From NCBI GenBank assembly GCA_004078665.1, contig SCFO01000002.1, positions 434,001 to 498,000 on the forward strand: a stretch of DNA of 64,000 bases, in the 5' to 3' direction. Numbering within the stretch: the stretch's first letter is position 1; every line of letters starts with the position of its first letter. Positions 38,532-47,794 of the stretch are shown in pieces. This DNA is from Halobacillus fulvus. GTDB taxonomy: Bacteria; Bacillota; Bacilli; Bacillales; Halobacillaceae. A program made the position numbers and the translations under genes. The notes under the pieces were generated by a model, which worked only from the letters and a program-made list of their open reading frames with translations, was not told where the DNA came from and did no database searches.

Positions 38532-39818
38532 ATGCATAAACTACTAGTAGAAGGCGGTACACGCCTGCGCGGGCAAGTCCGTGTAGGGGGAGCCAAAAAC
38601 AGTGCAGTTGCCTTATTGCCAGCGGCCATTTTAGCGGAGTCACCAGTCACGATCGAAGGGCTTCCTGATATTTCAGATGTCGGGATCCTTTCTGATCTGC
38701 TTGAGGAAATTGGGGGGCGTGTTTCCCAGGATGGGAGAACCGTCCAAATCGATCCATCTGATATGGTTTCAATGCCTCTTCCAAATGGAAAAGTGAAAAA
38801 GCTTCGCGCTTCTTATTATTTCATGGGGGCGATGCTTGGTCGATTCAATCGAGCGGTCATTGGTCTTCCGGGAGGATGTCACCTTGGTCCACGGCCGATC
38901 GATCAGCACATTAAAGGTTTTGAGGCGTTGGGAGCTGAAGTGACAAACGAACAGGGTGCTCTTTACTTGCGGGCAGAAGAACTGCGTGGAGCGCGGATTT
39001 ATCTCGATGTCGTCAGTGTTGGGGCAACGATCAACATTATGCTCGCCGCTGTCCGTGCCAAAGGAAAAACCGTTATCGAAAATGCAGCCAAAGAGCCTGA
39101 AATCATTGATGTAGCGACTCTCTTGACGAACATGGGAGCGAAAATCAAAGGAGCGGGCACAGATGTCATCCGCATTGAAGGTGTCGAAAAGCTAGAAGGG
39201 TGTTTACATACGATTATTCCGGATCGTATTGAGGCAGGAACATACACCATTATGGCGGCAGCCCAGGGTGAGGAAATGATTATTGATAACGTCATTCCTC
39301 AGCACTTGGAATCGCTGCTTGCCAAGCTGAGAGAGATGGGCGTGACCATCGAGGAAAATGATGAACAGCTTTATGTCCGTCCGAATAGGCAATTAAGCAG
39401 TGTCGATATTAAGACACTCGTGTACCCGGGTTTTCCGACAGATCTTCAGCAGCCATTCACAGTTCTTTTGACACAAGCGGAAGGCACTGGGGTTGTGACA
39501 GATACGATTTATCAGGCGCGCTTCAAGCATGTTGATGAACTGAGAAGAATGAATGCGTCGATTAAAGTTGAAGGCGGGTCCGCGATCGTTACCGGACAGT
39601 CCAAACTGCAAGGCGCTAAAGTTAAAGCGACGGATCTCAGAGCAGGTGCTGCTCTCGTCATCGCCGGTTTGATGGCGGACGGCGTTACTGAAATTACGGG
39701 TGTGGATCATATTGAAAGAGGGTATGAAAATATCACCAACAAACTGATCGAACTTGGTGCCAATGTCTGGTACGAAGAAATGTCTCAAGAAGAAGTCGAA
39801 CAGTTTCAGAATTCTTAA
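38532..39818 (+). CDS. murAB: UDP-N-acetylglucosamine 1-carboxyvinyltransferase (second type)
   Basis: 428 residues. It transfers enolpyruvate from phosphoenolpyruvate to UDP-GlcNAc, the first committed step of peptidoglycan. The active-site loop is [16 protein letters not shown], with Cys116, the fosfomycin target residue. Low-GC Gram-positives often carry two MurA enzymes; this one matches MurAB (MurZ) by location after tal. The site AGCGAGGAG precedes the ATG. Confidence 0.94.
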   Translation: MHKLLVEGGTRLRGQVRVGGAKNSAVALLPAAILAESPVTIEGLPDISDVGILSDLLEEIGGRVSQDGRTVQIDPSDMVSMPLPNGKVKKLRASYYFMGAMLGRFNRAVIGLPGGCHLGPRPIDQHIKGFEALGAEVTNEQGALYLRAEELRGARIYLDVVSVGATINIMLAAVRAKGKTVIENAAKEPEIIDVATLLTNMGAKIKGAGTDVIRIEGVEKLEGCLHTIIPDRIEAGTYTIMAAAQGEEMIIDNVIPQHLESLLAKLREMGVTIEENDEQLYVRPNRQLSSVDIKTLVYPGFPTDLQQPFTVLLTQAEGTGVVTDTIYQARFKHVDELRRMNASIKVEGGSAIVTGQSKLQGAKVKATDLRAGAALVIAGLMADGVTEITGVDHIERGYENITNKLIELGANVWYEEMSQEEVEQFQNS

Positions 39819-39848
39819 GCCCTAGAATACGTGCCTTAAATAAGGCGC

Positions 39849-40035
39849 TGGTAAACTCAGTGTTGATGTGATGCTTCTAGAACATATTAGGAGGTACGGG
39901 AAATCGTGAGACTCCTGTGGGAAAAGGGACGGGTTGAGACCCCATAGGCGCCTTGCGCCGATGAGGCTCAACGTCTCTCCCATAGAAGGAAGTGATTCCA
40001 CGGACCTCCTTCTCTTAATCTTAAGGATGGAAAAT
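39849..40035 (+). repeat. Dispersed palindromic repeat, copy F
   Basis: The outer left end GGTAAACTCAGTGTTGATGT is recognisable. The arms AGGAGGTACGGGAAATC (39889-39905) and GATTCCACGGACCTCCT (39994-40010) have a few mismatches. The right outer end is not clear. It fills the murAB-glpX gap. Confidence 0.75.
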
Positions 40036-40139
40036 TTTTCATTATCCTTAACTTGCAGACCACGTTTTACAAAAGCCAATTGAAAGCATGTTTTCCATGG
40101 AGATGAGGAAAATCTTTTGAAGGAAAGAGGAGATAGACC

Positions 40140-41108
40140 ATGGAAAGAAGTTTGTCAATGGAATTAGTAAGAGTGACTGAGGCTGCTGCCTTATCCTCAG
40201 CCCGCTGGATGGGGAGAGGGAAAAAAGAGGAGGCAGATGATGCGGCAACCTCAGCGATGAGGGATGTTTTCGACACAATTCCGATGAAAGGAACGGTTGT
40301 CATTGGTGAAGGTGAAATGGATGAAGCCCCGATGCTATATATCGGCGAGAAACTCGGGAATGGCTATGGACCTCGCGTCGATGTGGCGGTCGATCCGCTT
40401 GAAGGAACGAACATTGTGGCACAGGGAACGTGGAATGCCTTAGCGGTCATTGCGATTGCGGATCATAATCAGCTGCTTCATGCTCCGGATATGTATATGG
40501 ATAAAATCGCTGTTGGACCGGAAGCAGTGGGGAAAATTGATATCAATGCTTCCATTGAAGACAATTTGAAAGCCGTCGCAAAAGCGAAAAATAAGAACGT
40601 AGAAGATGTTGTCGCAGTGGTGTTAAATCGCGAACGTCATCGCGGGATCATTGAAGAAATCCGTCAGGCGGGAGCACGAATCAAGCTGATCCCGGACGGT
40701 GATGTCGCGGCTGCAATCAATACGGCTTTTGACCATACAGGAGTCGATATTCTCTTGGGTTCCGGAGGTGCTCCCGAAGGTGTGCTCGCTGCGGTTGGCC
40801 TAAAGTGCCTAGGCGGTGAAATTCAGGGCAAGCTGATTCCTTCTAATAAGGAAGAAGTGGCGAGATGCCATGAGATGGGCATTGAAGACATAGAAAAAGT
40901 TCTACTGATGGACGATTTCTGTGGAGGCGATGATGCCATCTTTGCCGCAACAGGAGTAACCGATGGTGAATTGTTGAAGGGTGTTCAGTTCAAAGGGCAG
41001 AAAGCGACCACCCAAACCTTGGTCATGCGTGCAAAATCTGGCACGGTCCGCTTCATTGATGGAGATCACAGTCTTAAGAAAAAACCGGATTTCGTCATCC
41101 GTTCTTAA
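40140..41108 (+). CDS. glpX: Class II fructose-1,6-bisphosphatase GlpX
   Basis: 322 residues, behind AGAGGAGA. Motifs of the lithium-sensitive, manganese-dependent GlpX family are [29 protein letters not shown] and [12 protein letters not shown]. It removes the 1-phosphate in gluconeogenesis. The location before rho equals B. subtilis ywjI, which encodes this enzyme. Confidence 0.94.
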   Translation: MERSLSMELVRVTEAAALSSARWMGRGKKEEADDAATSAMRDVFDTIPMKGTVVIGEGEMDEAPMLYIGEKLGNGYGPRVDVAVDPLEGTNIVAQGTWNALAVIAIADHNQLLHAPDMYMDKIAVGPEAVGKIDINASIEDNLKAVAKAKNKNVEDVVAVVLNRERHRGIIEEIRQAGARIKLIPDGDVAAAINTAFDHTGVDILLGSGGAPEGVLAAVGLKCLGGEIQGKLIPSNKEEVARCHEMGIEDIEKVLLMDDFCGGDDAIFAATGVTDGELLKGVQFKGQKATTQTLVMRAKSGTVRFIDGDHSLKKKPDFVIRS

Positions 41109-41131
41109 TTGTAACTAAAACTTCTAAGGAG

Positions 41132-41163
41132 AGAAGAAAGCCTGAAACAAGTGGCTTTCTTCT
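41132..41163 (+). terminator. Terminator after glpX
   Basis: AGAAGAAAGCC, loop TGAAACAAGT, and the perfect complement; the 3' side is T-rich (TGCTTCTTATT) rather than a pure T run. Confidence 0.75.
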
Positions 41164-41215
41164 GCTTCTTATTCCTTCCTTAAAGGCTTCTGAACAAAAA
41201 AATCATTGATATGGA

Positions 41216-41476
41216 TTGAATCCGTCGGGCGACAGGAGTACAATATAGGTTGTTTGATAGACATTAAATGAACATCCTATTGACCTCCGTAAGCTTCAAT
41301 GAATAAACTTCCTATGAAAACTTCTCCTATTTCTTCAAATTCATATTCTTTAAGAGAAGTCATTTATATGATGGATAACCTGTTTGTTCGTCCAATCAGG
41401 AAAATGATATGTGTCACGCAAAAGACAAGCTTACATGATATAGGCTGAACAGAAATTTTATAAAAGTGGTGATTCT
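41216..41476 (+). promoter_or_regulatory. rho promoter and long leader
   Basis: TTGAAT (41216-41221), 17-bp spacer, TACAAT (41239-41244). About 225 nt of untranslated leader follow, C- and T-rich in parts (CTTCTCCTATTTCTTC), with no strong hairpin. In B. subtilis rho is autoregulated by Rho-dependent termination in its leader; the low structure here is compatible with that. Confidence 0.75.
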
Positions 41477-42766
41477 GTGGCAGATTTAACGATCTCCAAT
41501 TTAGAGACGATGACACTAAAAAGTCTCTATGAAAAAGCTAGACAGTTCAAAGTTTCGTATTATGCAAAATTGACAAAAAGAGAATTGATTTTTGCCATTC
41601 TGAAAGCACAGGCTGAAAAAGACGGGTTCTTGTTTATGGATGGAATTCTTGAGATCATCCCTTCAGAAGGGTTCGGTTTCCTTCGTCCGATCAACTATTC
41701 GCCAAGTGCGGAAGATATTTATATTTCCGCTTCTCAAATCCGCCGGTTTGATTTGAGGAATGGAGATAAAGTATCTGGTAAAGTGCGTCCGCCAAAAGAA
41801 AACGAACGTTATTACGGTCTTCTTCATGTCGACGCGGTCAACGGGGAAGATCCGGATGCTGCGAAAGAACGGGTACACTTCCCGGCCTTGACTCCTTTAT
41901 ATCCAGATCGACATATGAAATTAGAAACGACGGCTAAAATGCTTTCGACTCGAATCATGGATGTGATTTCCCCAGTCGGCTACGGTCAACGTGGTCTGAT
42001 TGTAGCTCCACCAAAAGCCGGAAAGACGATGCTTCTAAAGCAGATCGCAAATAGTATTTCTACGAACCACCCGGATGCAAAGTTGATCATCCTGCTTGTG
42101 GATGAACGACCGGAAGAGGTGACAGATATCGAACGCTCTGTAGCTCCAGATGTCGATGTGGTCAGCTCAACTTTTGATGAAGTACCGGAAAATCATATTA
42201 AAGTTTCTGAATTAGTTTTAGAACGAGCAATGCGTCTAGTTGAACACAAACGTGATGTCATCGTTCTGATGGACAGTATTACGAGACTTGCCCGTGCCTA
42301 TAACCTTGTCATTCCACCGAGTGGACGTACGTTGTCAGGCGGGATCGATCCTGCAGCCTTCCACCGTCCGAAAAGATTCTTCGGTGCGGCGCGTAATATC
42401 GAAGAAGGTGGAAGCTTGACGATATTAGCGACGGCTCTCGTCGATACAGGCTCCAGAATGGACGATGTCATTTATGAAGAATTCAAAGGAACAGGGAACA
42501 TGGAGCTTCACCTCGACCGTAGTCTTGCAGAGCGCCGAATTTTCCCTGCAATTGATATTCTTCGTTCAGGTACGAGAAAAGAAGAGTTGCTGCTTCCGAA
42601 ATCGCACCTTGATAAAATTTGGGCGATTCGCAAGACGATGTCCGATGCGCCTGACTTCGCCGATCGATTCCTGCGTCGCTTAAGATCATCGAAAAACAAC
42701 GAAGAATTCTTTGAACTGATGGATCAGGATATGCAACGGAAGAAAGCACCAGCCCGCCGTTCATAA
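41477..42766 (+). CDS. rho: Transcription termination factor Rho
   Basis: 429 residues, GTG start. The N-terminal helical domain and cold-shock-like RNA-binding domain ([20 protein letters not shown]) are followed by the ATPase: Walker A in [33 protein letters not shown], and the Q/R loops up to about residue 400. No large insertion is present between the RNA-binding domains. It is a hexameric RNA helicase. rpmE follows, as in most Firmicutes. Confidence 0.97.
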   Translation: MADLTISNLETMTLKSLYEKARQFKVSYYAKLTKRELIFAILKAQAEKDGFLFMDGILEIIPSEGFGFLRPINYSPSAEDIYISASQIRRFDLRNGDKVSGKVRPPKENERYYGLLHVDAVNGEDPDAAKERVHFPALTPLYPDRHMKLETTAKMLSTRIMDVISPVGYGQRGLIVAPPKAGKTMLLKQIANSISTNHPDAKLIILLVDERPEEVTDIERSVAPDVDVVSSTFDEVPENHIKVSELVLERAMRLVEHKRDVIVLMDSITRLARAYNLVIPPSGRTLSGGIDPAAFHRPKRFFGAARNIEEGGSLTILATALVDTGSRMDDVIYEEFKGTGNMELHLDRSLAERRIFPAIDILRSGTRKEELLLPKSHLDKIWAIRKTMSDAPDFADRFLRRLRSSKNNEEFFELMDQDMQRKKAPARRS

Positions 42767-42793
42767 CTCTTTAAAAGATGCTTAATCATTTGG

Positions 42794-42981
42794 CTCTGTT
42801 AAACTCCAGTGTTGATGTAATAAGAGGAATTTGAATGATTGCCCTCTCATTGTCAATCAAAACGTTCCTTGATATTTCCGTATACTTATTATGGTAAGGA
42901 GGAGCGAGTCATTTCCCGCTCCTCCAAGCTCTATTATGAAAAACGGAAACTTTCTACTAACAACATTAAGCTTTAACAGAG
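42794..42981 (+). repeat. Dispersed palindromic repeat, copy G, complete outer ends, centre deleted
   Basis: Perfect outer ends CTCTGTTAAA (42794-42803) and TTTAACAGAG (42972-42981). The inner right end is AACGGAAAC. The arms are reduced to GGAGGAGCG and CGCTCCTCC around AGTCATTTCC; the deletion is consistent with recombination between two AGCG tetramers of a full copy. Total 188 bp. Confidence 0.87.
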
Positions 42982-43002
42982 TTTATAATTTAAATGATTA
43001 TC

Positions 43003-43031
43003 TTGCATTGGTGGTTTGAGCCTGTTATAAT
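43003..43031 (+). promoter_or_regulatory. rpmE2 promoter
   Basis: TTGCAT (43003-43008), 17-bp spacer, TATAAT (43026-43031). It lies just outside the right end of repeat copy G. A leader of about 95 nt follows. Confidence 0.85.
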
Positions 43032-43134
43032 CTTTCTATGTGAGTTTCAGTAAAAGGTGTTTAACTTAAACCTTCGACGGCTCTTACAATAACTCTGTTT
43101 CCAAAGGATTCAGGGCAAAAAGGAGTGGAAGAAC

Positions 43135-43380
43135 ATGAAAGCAGGAATTCATCCAGAATACCGTAAAGTTGTATTCCTAGACACAAGTTCTGATTTCAAG
43201 TTTCTAACAGGGTCTACTAAGTATTCTGAAGAAACGATCGAGTGGGAAGATGGAAACACGTATCCATTGATCCGCGTTGAAATTAGTTCTGCGTCTCACC
43301 CGTTCTACACAGGTAAGCAGAAAGCTGACAAAGCTGGCGGCCGTGTGGATCGCTTTAAGAAAAAATATAACCTTTCATAA
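43135..43380 (+). CDS. rpmE2: Ribosomal protein L31, type B (zinc-independent)
   Basis: 81 residues behind AAAGGAGTGG. It has no cysteine, so it lacks the CxxC zinc site of type A L31; [17 protein letters not shown] and [10 protein letters not shown] are typical of type B (YtiA/RpmE2), as in staphylococci. B. subtilis has the zinc-type copy at this rho-linked site, so paralogue use differs here. Type B genes are often Zur-controlled, but no Zur box is recognised; the strong SigA-type promoter suggests constitutive use. Confidence 0.93.
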   Translation: MKAGIHPEYRKVVFLDTSSDFKFLTGSTKYSEETIEWEDGNTYPLIRVEISSASHPFYTGKQKADKAGGRVDRFKKKYNLS

Positions 43381-43427
43381 TTTTGAGTGGACACCTCGAA
43401 CGGTGAACGCTGATGATTTTGAACAAA

Positions 43428-43467
43428 AACAGGCAAATTGTCTTAATGGTTTGCCTGTTTTTTTGTC
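43428..43467 (+). terminator. Intrinsic terminator after rpmE2
   Basis: AAACAGGCAAA pairs with TTTGCCTGTTT, loop of 11 bases, followed by TTTT. Confidence 0.92.
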
Positions 43468-43599
43468 AAAAAAACAGGGGATGAACGTGTAAATACAGAA
43501 AAACAACACATAAGTGAACCTATGTTAGGGCTTGTAAAGCCATTTTGTAGCTTTTTTTATGTGTTGGATTTCTATACTTACGAAGGATCTTCAGAAAAG

Positions 43600-43654
43600 G
43601 GGAGCTGTCTGTGGTGATCCAAGAGCGGATGATCATCAACGGAGCTCTTTTTTT
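43600..43654 (+). terminator. Possible attenuator in the tdk leader
   Basis: GAGCT (43602-43606) with AGCTC (43643-43647), and GGTGATC with GATCATC inside, followed by TTTTTTT. TATACT (43573-43578) upstream could be a -10. A terminator 70 bases before tdk, after the separate rpmE2 terminator, suggests premature termination control; the trigger is unknown. Confidence 0.45.
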
Positions 43655-43727
43655 ATGGAGCATTATGTTAGATTATACCGAGTAAAGAAAATGGTTTGTC
43701 GATATGGGAGAAGGGAGCGACAGAGAC

Positions 43728-44348
43728 GTGTATGTAATGAAGCAGAGTGGTTGGGTAGAAGTCATTTGTGGCAGCATGTTCAGTGGGAAATCGGAAGAGT
43801 TGATCCGCAGAGTTCGGCGGGCTACTTTTGGTAACTTGAATGTACGCGTGTATAAACCGGCGATTGACGATCGTTACAAGGAGGATGCCGTAGTCTCTCA
43901 TAACGGAACCTCTGTAATAGCTCATCCTGTGAAAGGTTCGTTGGAAATCCTTCATCATGTAGATAAAGAGGTAGACATTGTCGGCATAGATGAAGTCCAG
44001 TTTTTCGATGAGCATATCGTGGAAGTCGTAGAATGTCTGGCGGATCGCGGAATTCGTGTCATTGTAGCGGGTCTTGATACGGACTTTCGGGGAGAACCAT
44101 TCGGGAAAATGCCTGAGCTGATGGCTCTGAGTGAGAATGTGACCAAGTTGAATGCCATTTGTCCGGTCTGTGCCTCGCCTGCAAGCCGAACACAGCGCTT
44201 GATCAATGGGAAGCCAGCATCATATGATGATCCGATTATTTTAGTCGGTGCATCCGAATCCTACGAGCCGAGATGCCGTCACCACCATGAAGTACCCAAC
44301 AAGCCCAGGCAACAAGAAGTGAAAGCTGCTTATGCAGAAAAACAATAA
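43728..44348 (+). CDS. tdk: Thymidine kinase
   Basis: 206 residues from GTG ([26 protein letters not shown]), the start that matches B. subtilis Tdk (MYIMKQSGW) with AAGGGAG 10 bases upstream. The P-loop is GSMFSGKS; the base/lid region is [11 protein letters not shown]; zinc ligands are CPVC and the CRHHH end. It salvages thymidine. Position between rpmE and prfA is conserved. Confidence 0.94.
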   Translation: MYVMKQSGWVEVICGSMFSGKSEELIRRVRRATFGNLNVRVYKPAIDDRYKEDAVVSHNGTSVIAHPVKGSLEILHHVDKEVDIVGIDEVQFFDEHIVEVVECLADRGIRVIVAGLDTDFRGEPFGKMPELMALSENVTKLNAICPVCASPASRTQRLINGKPASYDDPIILVGASESYEPRCRHHHEVPNKPRQQEVKAAYAEKQ

Positions 44349-44356
44349 GGTTGATA

Positions 44357-44389
44357 AAAGGTAGCCAGCTCTCGGCTATCTTTTTTTTG
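44357..44389 (+). terminator. Intrinsic terminator after tdk
   Basis: AAAGGTAGCC, loop AGCTCTC, GGCTATCTTT, then T run. Confidence 0.9.
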
Positions 44390-44470
44390 TTTCAATTTGT
44401 CGATCAGCACATTAAATTTTGAGAAACTTGCTTTTCTAAGATATGTTGAAAAGAGAGACCTTTTGAATGA

Positions 44471-44634
44471 CGTTATATAATTCCAGTTTTGATGTATCAA
44501 CAGAATATAAAATCTGTACGTATCTACCCAATATCAGTTAAAACGTGCCATGATGTTTCCGTTTACCTATTCCCGCCACTCCATGCCCTGGTATAAGTAA
44601 AGGAAACTTTCTAGCCTCAACATATTTAACAGCG
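44471..44634 (+). repeat. Dispersed palindromic repeat, copy H (decayed)
   Basis: The left end ATTCCAGTTTTGATGTATCAA and the right end CAACATATTTAACAG are decayed outer ends. Inner ends are GTTTCCGTT (44555-44563) and AAAGGAAAC (44599-44607). Only TCCCGCCACTCC of the palindrome is left. Confidence 0.65.
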
Positions 44635-44680
44635 CTTTTTCAATATAAAAGGATAACAATTTCCCAATATGCTGTATAGT

Positions 44681-44705
44681 GTTTACATCTTTTATAGCCG
44701 GGAAT
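44681..44705 (+). promoter_or_regulatory. SigB-like promoter of the DUF2294 gene
   Basis: GTTTAC, 13-bp spacer, GGGAAT resembles the general-stress consensus GTTTAA-N13-15-GGGTAT with two substitutions. Confidence 0.4.
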
Positions 44706-44741
44706 AGCTGTATTAGATTCCCACTATAAAGGATGATTATA

Positions 44742-45434
44742 TTGGATAAAAAGGCTGTACAGTCGGAGTTGTCCAGTTATATCGGAAAGCTTTTCAGGGA
44801 TAACTTCGGGAAGGGCCCTTCTGCTGTCTTTGTATCGGTCGAAGAACCCTTCGTGACGATTTATTTAAAGGATTTCCTCGCCCCGATGGAGCGCGTGCTT
44901 GTTGGGCAGAAGAATGATCAGAAGGTGGATGAGACAAGGGATTTACTTATGCAGGAGCTGATTCCTGATATTAAAGCCAATTTCCGTGCAGTGGCTGGAA
45001 TTGAAATAGAAGATCTGTATTATGACTGGTCATTATCGCATCGTACAGGAATGCTGATCGGAGTACTGGACACGGAAATATCGGGAGAACAGACGATTCA
45101 AGACCACAAAGGCAAAGAAGCTCTTCATCAGGAAGTACAAAAAGTCAGCCAGCAGGCCGAAAAAGCCCCAGAGTCGATTCGCTCTTTTGAACTGAATGAC
45201 CGAACGCTGATCGTTGAACGGAAAGGGATTCTCGTTCCGATTGAAAAAGAGATGCTGCGATTAGGATTCTCCGACCAACTAAGAATAACGAAACGTCATT
45301 TGGAAAAGCGGTTGCTGCATTTGGCCTCTTTTGAACAGATCCTGGGGACGAAATTAGAAGATATTTTTGTCGATTGGGACTTGGTCCGTGACAAGAGTTA
45401 CATCGTATTGATCAAAAAACCACGTGATTCATAA
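44742..45434 (+). CDS. DUF2294 protein (two copies of the domain)
   Basis: 230 residues from TTG (MDKKAVQSEL); AAAGGATGA has proper spacing to it but touches the ATG three codons before. Two related units are visible: FRDNFGKGPSAVFVSVEEPFVTIYLKDFL (first half), and RSFELNDRTLIVERKGILVPIEKEML (second half), each followed by a segment ending in (L/I)EDL/IF(Y/V)DW. DUF2294 proteins have no established function; some reports connect the family with ion or stress adaptation. A SigB-like promoter precedes it and the Cys-rich gene follows after 22 bp. Confidence 0.8.
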   Translation: MDKKAVQSELSSYIGKLFRDNFGKGPSAVFVSVEEPFVTIYLKDFLAPMERVLVGQKNDQKVDETRDLLMQELIPDIKANFRAVAGIEIEDLYYDWSLSHRTGMLIGVLDTEISGEQTIQDHKGKEALHQEVQKVSQQAEKAPESIRSFELNDRTLIVERKGILVPIEKEMLRLGFSDQLRITKRHLEKRLLHLASFEQILGTKLEDIFVDWDLVRDKSYIVLIKKPRDS

Positions 45435-45456
45435 AAGGAAGAAAGGTGGAAGGGTC

Positions 45457-45750
45457 ATGTCCAGAATGTGTTCCGATACGCTGCTTAAGAAAACAACGCT
45501 TCTTAAAGAATGCTCGGATGCTTATACGTATGCTGTCGAAGTCGTGCAGAAACAAAGCCCGATGGCAGAGGACATGTGCAAGTCTTGTGCAGAAGTCTGC
45601 TATAAATGTGCGGAAGAATGTTTGACACTCGAAGAGGAATGGTTAGGTGAAGAGCTTTACCAAATGTGTCTGAAGTATGCAGATTTATGCGAGAAAATCA
45701 TACACTACGCAGGCTTATCCGAACAGCAAAAGTTGAAAGAAACGATGTAG
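45457..45750 (+). CDS. Cysteine-rich four-helix-bundle protein (Csp/YhjQ-like)
   Basis: 97 residues from MSRMCSDTLL; GGTGGAAGGG precedes this ATG, and the frame start 33 bases earlier overlaps the DUF2294 stop. Nine cysteines at 5, 19, 41, 44, 48, 51, 55, 71 and 78 lie mostly on CxxC and CxxxC spacings within helices, the pattern of copper-storing Csp proteins and DUF326/YhjQ. It is cytosolic (no signal peptide). Metal binding is a family-based inference; no copper gene is adjacent. Confidence 0.8.
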   Translation: MSRMCSDTLLKKTTLLKECSDAYTYAVEVVQKQSPMAEDMCKSCAEVCYKCAEECLTLEEEWLGEELYQMCLKYADLCEKIIHYAGLSEQQKLKETM

Positions 45751-45765
45751 AGGTTACGCCCCCCC

Positions 45766-45794
45766 TTTTCAAAAAAACATAATTGTACTATAAT
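45766..45794 (+). promoter_or_regulatory. Promoter of the leader RNA / small gene
   Basis: TTTTCA (45766-45771), 17-bp spacer, TATAAT (45789-45794). Confidence 0.75.
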
Positions 45795-45801
45795 AAAAAG
45801 A

Positions 45802-45941
45802 ACGGAGCGAAATTAAAGTTTTGCTCTTAAAGGTTATCGGTTAATGGATTTGTATAGAGGTCCGGCCCAGTTGGACTAGACAATAGAGCTAGACAAAAGC
45901 CGGGAAGATTCTTCATGTGAGGAATCTTCTCGGCTTTTTTT
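45802..45941 (+). ncRNA. Terminated leader or small RNA of unknown class
   Basis: A transcript from the promoter above would run about 140 nt into a strong terminator: AAGCCGGGAAGATTC / GAATCTTCTCGGCTTTTTTT (45897-45941). Inside are GGTCC ... GGAC pairings, a repeated TAGACAA motif (GGACTAGACAATAGAGCTAGACAAA) and a possible 11-codon frame (ATG at 45844, MDLYRGPAQLD). It does not match a riboswitch class I know. It may be an independent small RNA or an attenuator of the next gene. Confidence 0.5.
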
Positions 45942-45969
45942 CGTTTTTTTGGAAAAGAAAGGGGTATTT

Positions 45970-46134
45970 ATGACCTATCGTATTGTCGGTGTAGATGAAG
46001 AGCACATTGTTGTTGAATTCAGGAAAAACAATGAGGAAATTCGCTTTAACACGTATGAAAGTGCTGAAGAGTATCTTCGGTATATCCAAAGTGAAAAAGT
46101 GATTCCATCCCAGTATGAATTAATCATCCAATAA
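45970..46134 (+). CDS. Small protein of unknown function
   Basis: 54 residues from MTYRIVGVDEEH; AAAGGGG is 7 bases upstream. Its short beta-alpha sequence (IVVEFRKNNEEIRFNTYESAEEYLRYIQ) is hydrophilic and lacks cysteine or membrane segments. It starts 26 bases after the terminator described above, so its expression probably depends on read-through. I do not recognise it. Confidence 0.65.
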   Translation: MTYRIVGVDEEHIVVEFRKNNEEIRFNTYESAEEYLRYIQSEKVIPSQYELIIQ

Positions 46135-46151
46135 CTCTCACATATTTACGA

Positions 46152-46184
46152 TCTTCTCGGTAAAACTAAGCGAAAACGAGAAGA
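46152..46184 (+). promoter_or_regulatory. Hairpin covering the ribosome binding site of the YhcN-like gene
   Basis: TCTTCTCG (46152-46159) is the exact complement of CGAGAAGA (46177-46184); the latter contains the start of AGAAGAGGTG, the ribosome binding site of the gene at 46194. Folding would hide it. Confidence 0.5.
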
Positions 46185-46193
46185 GGTGAATCA

Positions 46194-46592
46194 ATGTATC
46201 GAGTGTTGGTTTTGATGATGGTGCTCGTGATGTTATCCGCCTGCGGGTTGCAGGTGGAAAAGTATCAAGGGCAGACGAGTCGGGACGATGTGGAAAACAT
46301 GGGAGCAAACAATAAAGTGACTTCAGAAACCGAGCATCCACGTATGGTTCAGAATGTAGGCGATACGTGGGGGAAGAAACAGGATCGTGAACAAATCCGA
46401 ACGGCTGTTGAACTGATGCCAGAAGTTTCTGTGAAACGGATCATTTTAGAAGCTGGACGGGCTTGGGTGACAGTCGATGTTGAAGGGGAAGATGAGCTCT
46501 CTGAAAGTGAGAAGAAAGATTGGCAGGAGGAGATTGAGCAGGCAATCTACAAGGCCGCTCCTCGCTACGATGTTCAGGTCAAAGTGAAGTAG
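46194..46592 (+). CDS. YhcN/YlaJ family sporulation lipoprotein
   Basis: 132 residues. A signal peptide with lipobox LSAC (lipidated Cys17) is followed by a domain with [29 protein letters not shown], typical of the YhcN/YlaJ family (PF09580). Members are spore-membrane lipoproteins with a role in spore outgrowth in B. subtilis. The ribosome binding site can be closed by an 8-bp hairpin. Confidence 0.82.
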   Translation: MYRVLVLMMVLVMLSACGLQVEKYQGQTSRDDVENMGANNKVTSETEHPRMVQNVGDTWGKKQDREQIRTAVELMPEVSVKRIILEAGRAWVTVDVEGEDELSESEKKDWQEEIEQAIYKAAPRYDVQVKVK

Positions 46593-46600
46593 CCATATTA

Positions 46601-46653
46601 GAGCCGGTATTCGGGACAAAGGACATTTCTCCACGTTCCGGTTACCGGTTTTT
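46601..46653 (+). terminator. Imperfect terminator after the YhcN-like gene
   Basis: GAGCCGGTATTCGGGAC can pair imperfectly with GTTCCGGTTACCGG, followed by TTTTT. Confidence 0.5.
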
Positions 46654-46723
46654 GCAGTGCTGGTTGTATCTGTTACCTCTCTATAATATAATTAGAATGT
46701 TATGGAGAAAGAGGTGTTTACCA

Positions 46724-47794
46724 ATGATCGATCGTTTACAATCATTAGAAGACCGTTATGAAAAATTGAATGAATTACTAAGTGATCCTGAGGTCATCTC
46801 GGATACGAATAAACTGCGCGAATACTCCAAAGAACAGTCCGGATTACAAGATACCGTGGCGGCGTATCGTGAATATAAAGAAGTCGATGAACAGCTTGCG
46901 GATGCTAAGGCTATGCTTGAAGATAAGCTGGATAGCGATATGCTGGAGATGGTGAAGGAGGAAATCAGCGAGCTTTCGGAGCGTAAAGAAGAACTAGAAG
47001 AGCGCCTGAAAATTCTCATGCTGCCGAAAGATCCGAATGATGACAAAAACGTCATTATGGAAGTCCGTGGTGCTGCCGGAGGAGATGAAGCCGCTCTGTT
47101 TGCTGGAGACCTTTACCGGATGTATGCGCGATATGCGGAATCGCAGGGCTGGAAGACTGAAGTCATCGAAGCGAACGCCAACGATGTCGGTGGTTATAAG
47201 GAAGTCATCTTTATGGTCAGCGGTGACGGAGCATACTCCAAGCTGAAATATGAGAACGGAGCCCACCGCGTACAGCGTGTTCCTGAAACGGAATCCGGGG
47301 GACGTATTCATACATCGACAGCTACTGTTGTTGCGCTTCCTGAAGCAGAAGAGGTCGAGGTCGAAGTTCACGACAAAGACATTCGTGTCGATACGTTTGC
47401 CTCAAGTGGACCGGGCGGACAAAGTGTAAACACGACAATGTCAGCGGTAAGACTAACGCACGAGCCGACCGGAATCGTCGTATCCTGTCAGGATGAAAAG
47501 TCTCAAATCAAAAACAAAGAAAAAGCGATGAAGGTTTTACGTGCTCGTATTTATGATAAGTTTCAGCGTGAAGCTCAAGCAGAATACGATGAAACCCGTA
47601 AATCAGCTGTAGGTTCTGGTGACCGTTCTGAACGGATCCGTACGTACAATTTCCCGCAAACCCGTGTGACGGACCACCGCATCGGACTTACGCTGCAAAA
47701 GCTCGATCAGATTCTTCAAGGGAATTTGAATGAAATCATCGATGCTTTATTAATCGAAGAGCAGACGAAAAAGCTGGAGCAGATCGGTGGATAA
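46724..47794 (+). CDS. prfA: Peptide chain release factor 1
   Basis: 356 residues from [21 protein letters not shown] lies 8-9 bases upstream, and the longer frame start has no site. The GGQ loop is [17 protein letters not shown]; the stop-codon recognition region is [17 protein letters not shown]. It releases peptides at UAA and UAG. It overlaps prmC, whose product methylates the GGQ glutamine, by eight bases. Confidence 0.97.
   Translation: MIDRLQSLEDRYEKLNELLSDPEVISDTNKLREYSKEQSGLQDTVAAYREYKEVDEQLADAKAMLEDKLDSDMLEMVKEEISELSERKEELEERLKILMLPKDPNDDKNVIMEVRGAAGGDEAALFAGDLYRMYARYAESQGWKTEVIEANANDVGGYKEVIFMVSGDGAYSKLKYENGAHRVQRVPETESGGRIHTSTATVVALPEAEEVEVEVHDKDIRVDTFASSGPGGQSVNTTMSAVRLTHEPTGIVVSCQDEKSQIKNKEKAMKVLRARIYDKFQREAQAEYDETRKSAVGSGDRSERIRTYNFPQTRVTDHRIGLTLQKLDQILQGNLNEIIDALLIEEQTKKLEQIGG

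Noticed and set aside
45802-45941. guanidine (ykkC) riboswitch in the 45.8-kb leader
   Set aside because: GGTCCGG recalls one short piece of the ykkC family, but the conserved ACGR and CTAGGGTTCC elements are missing.
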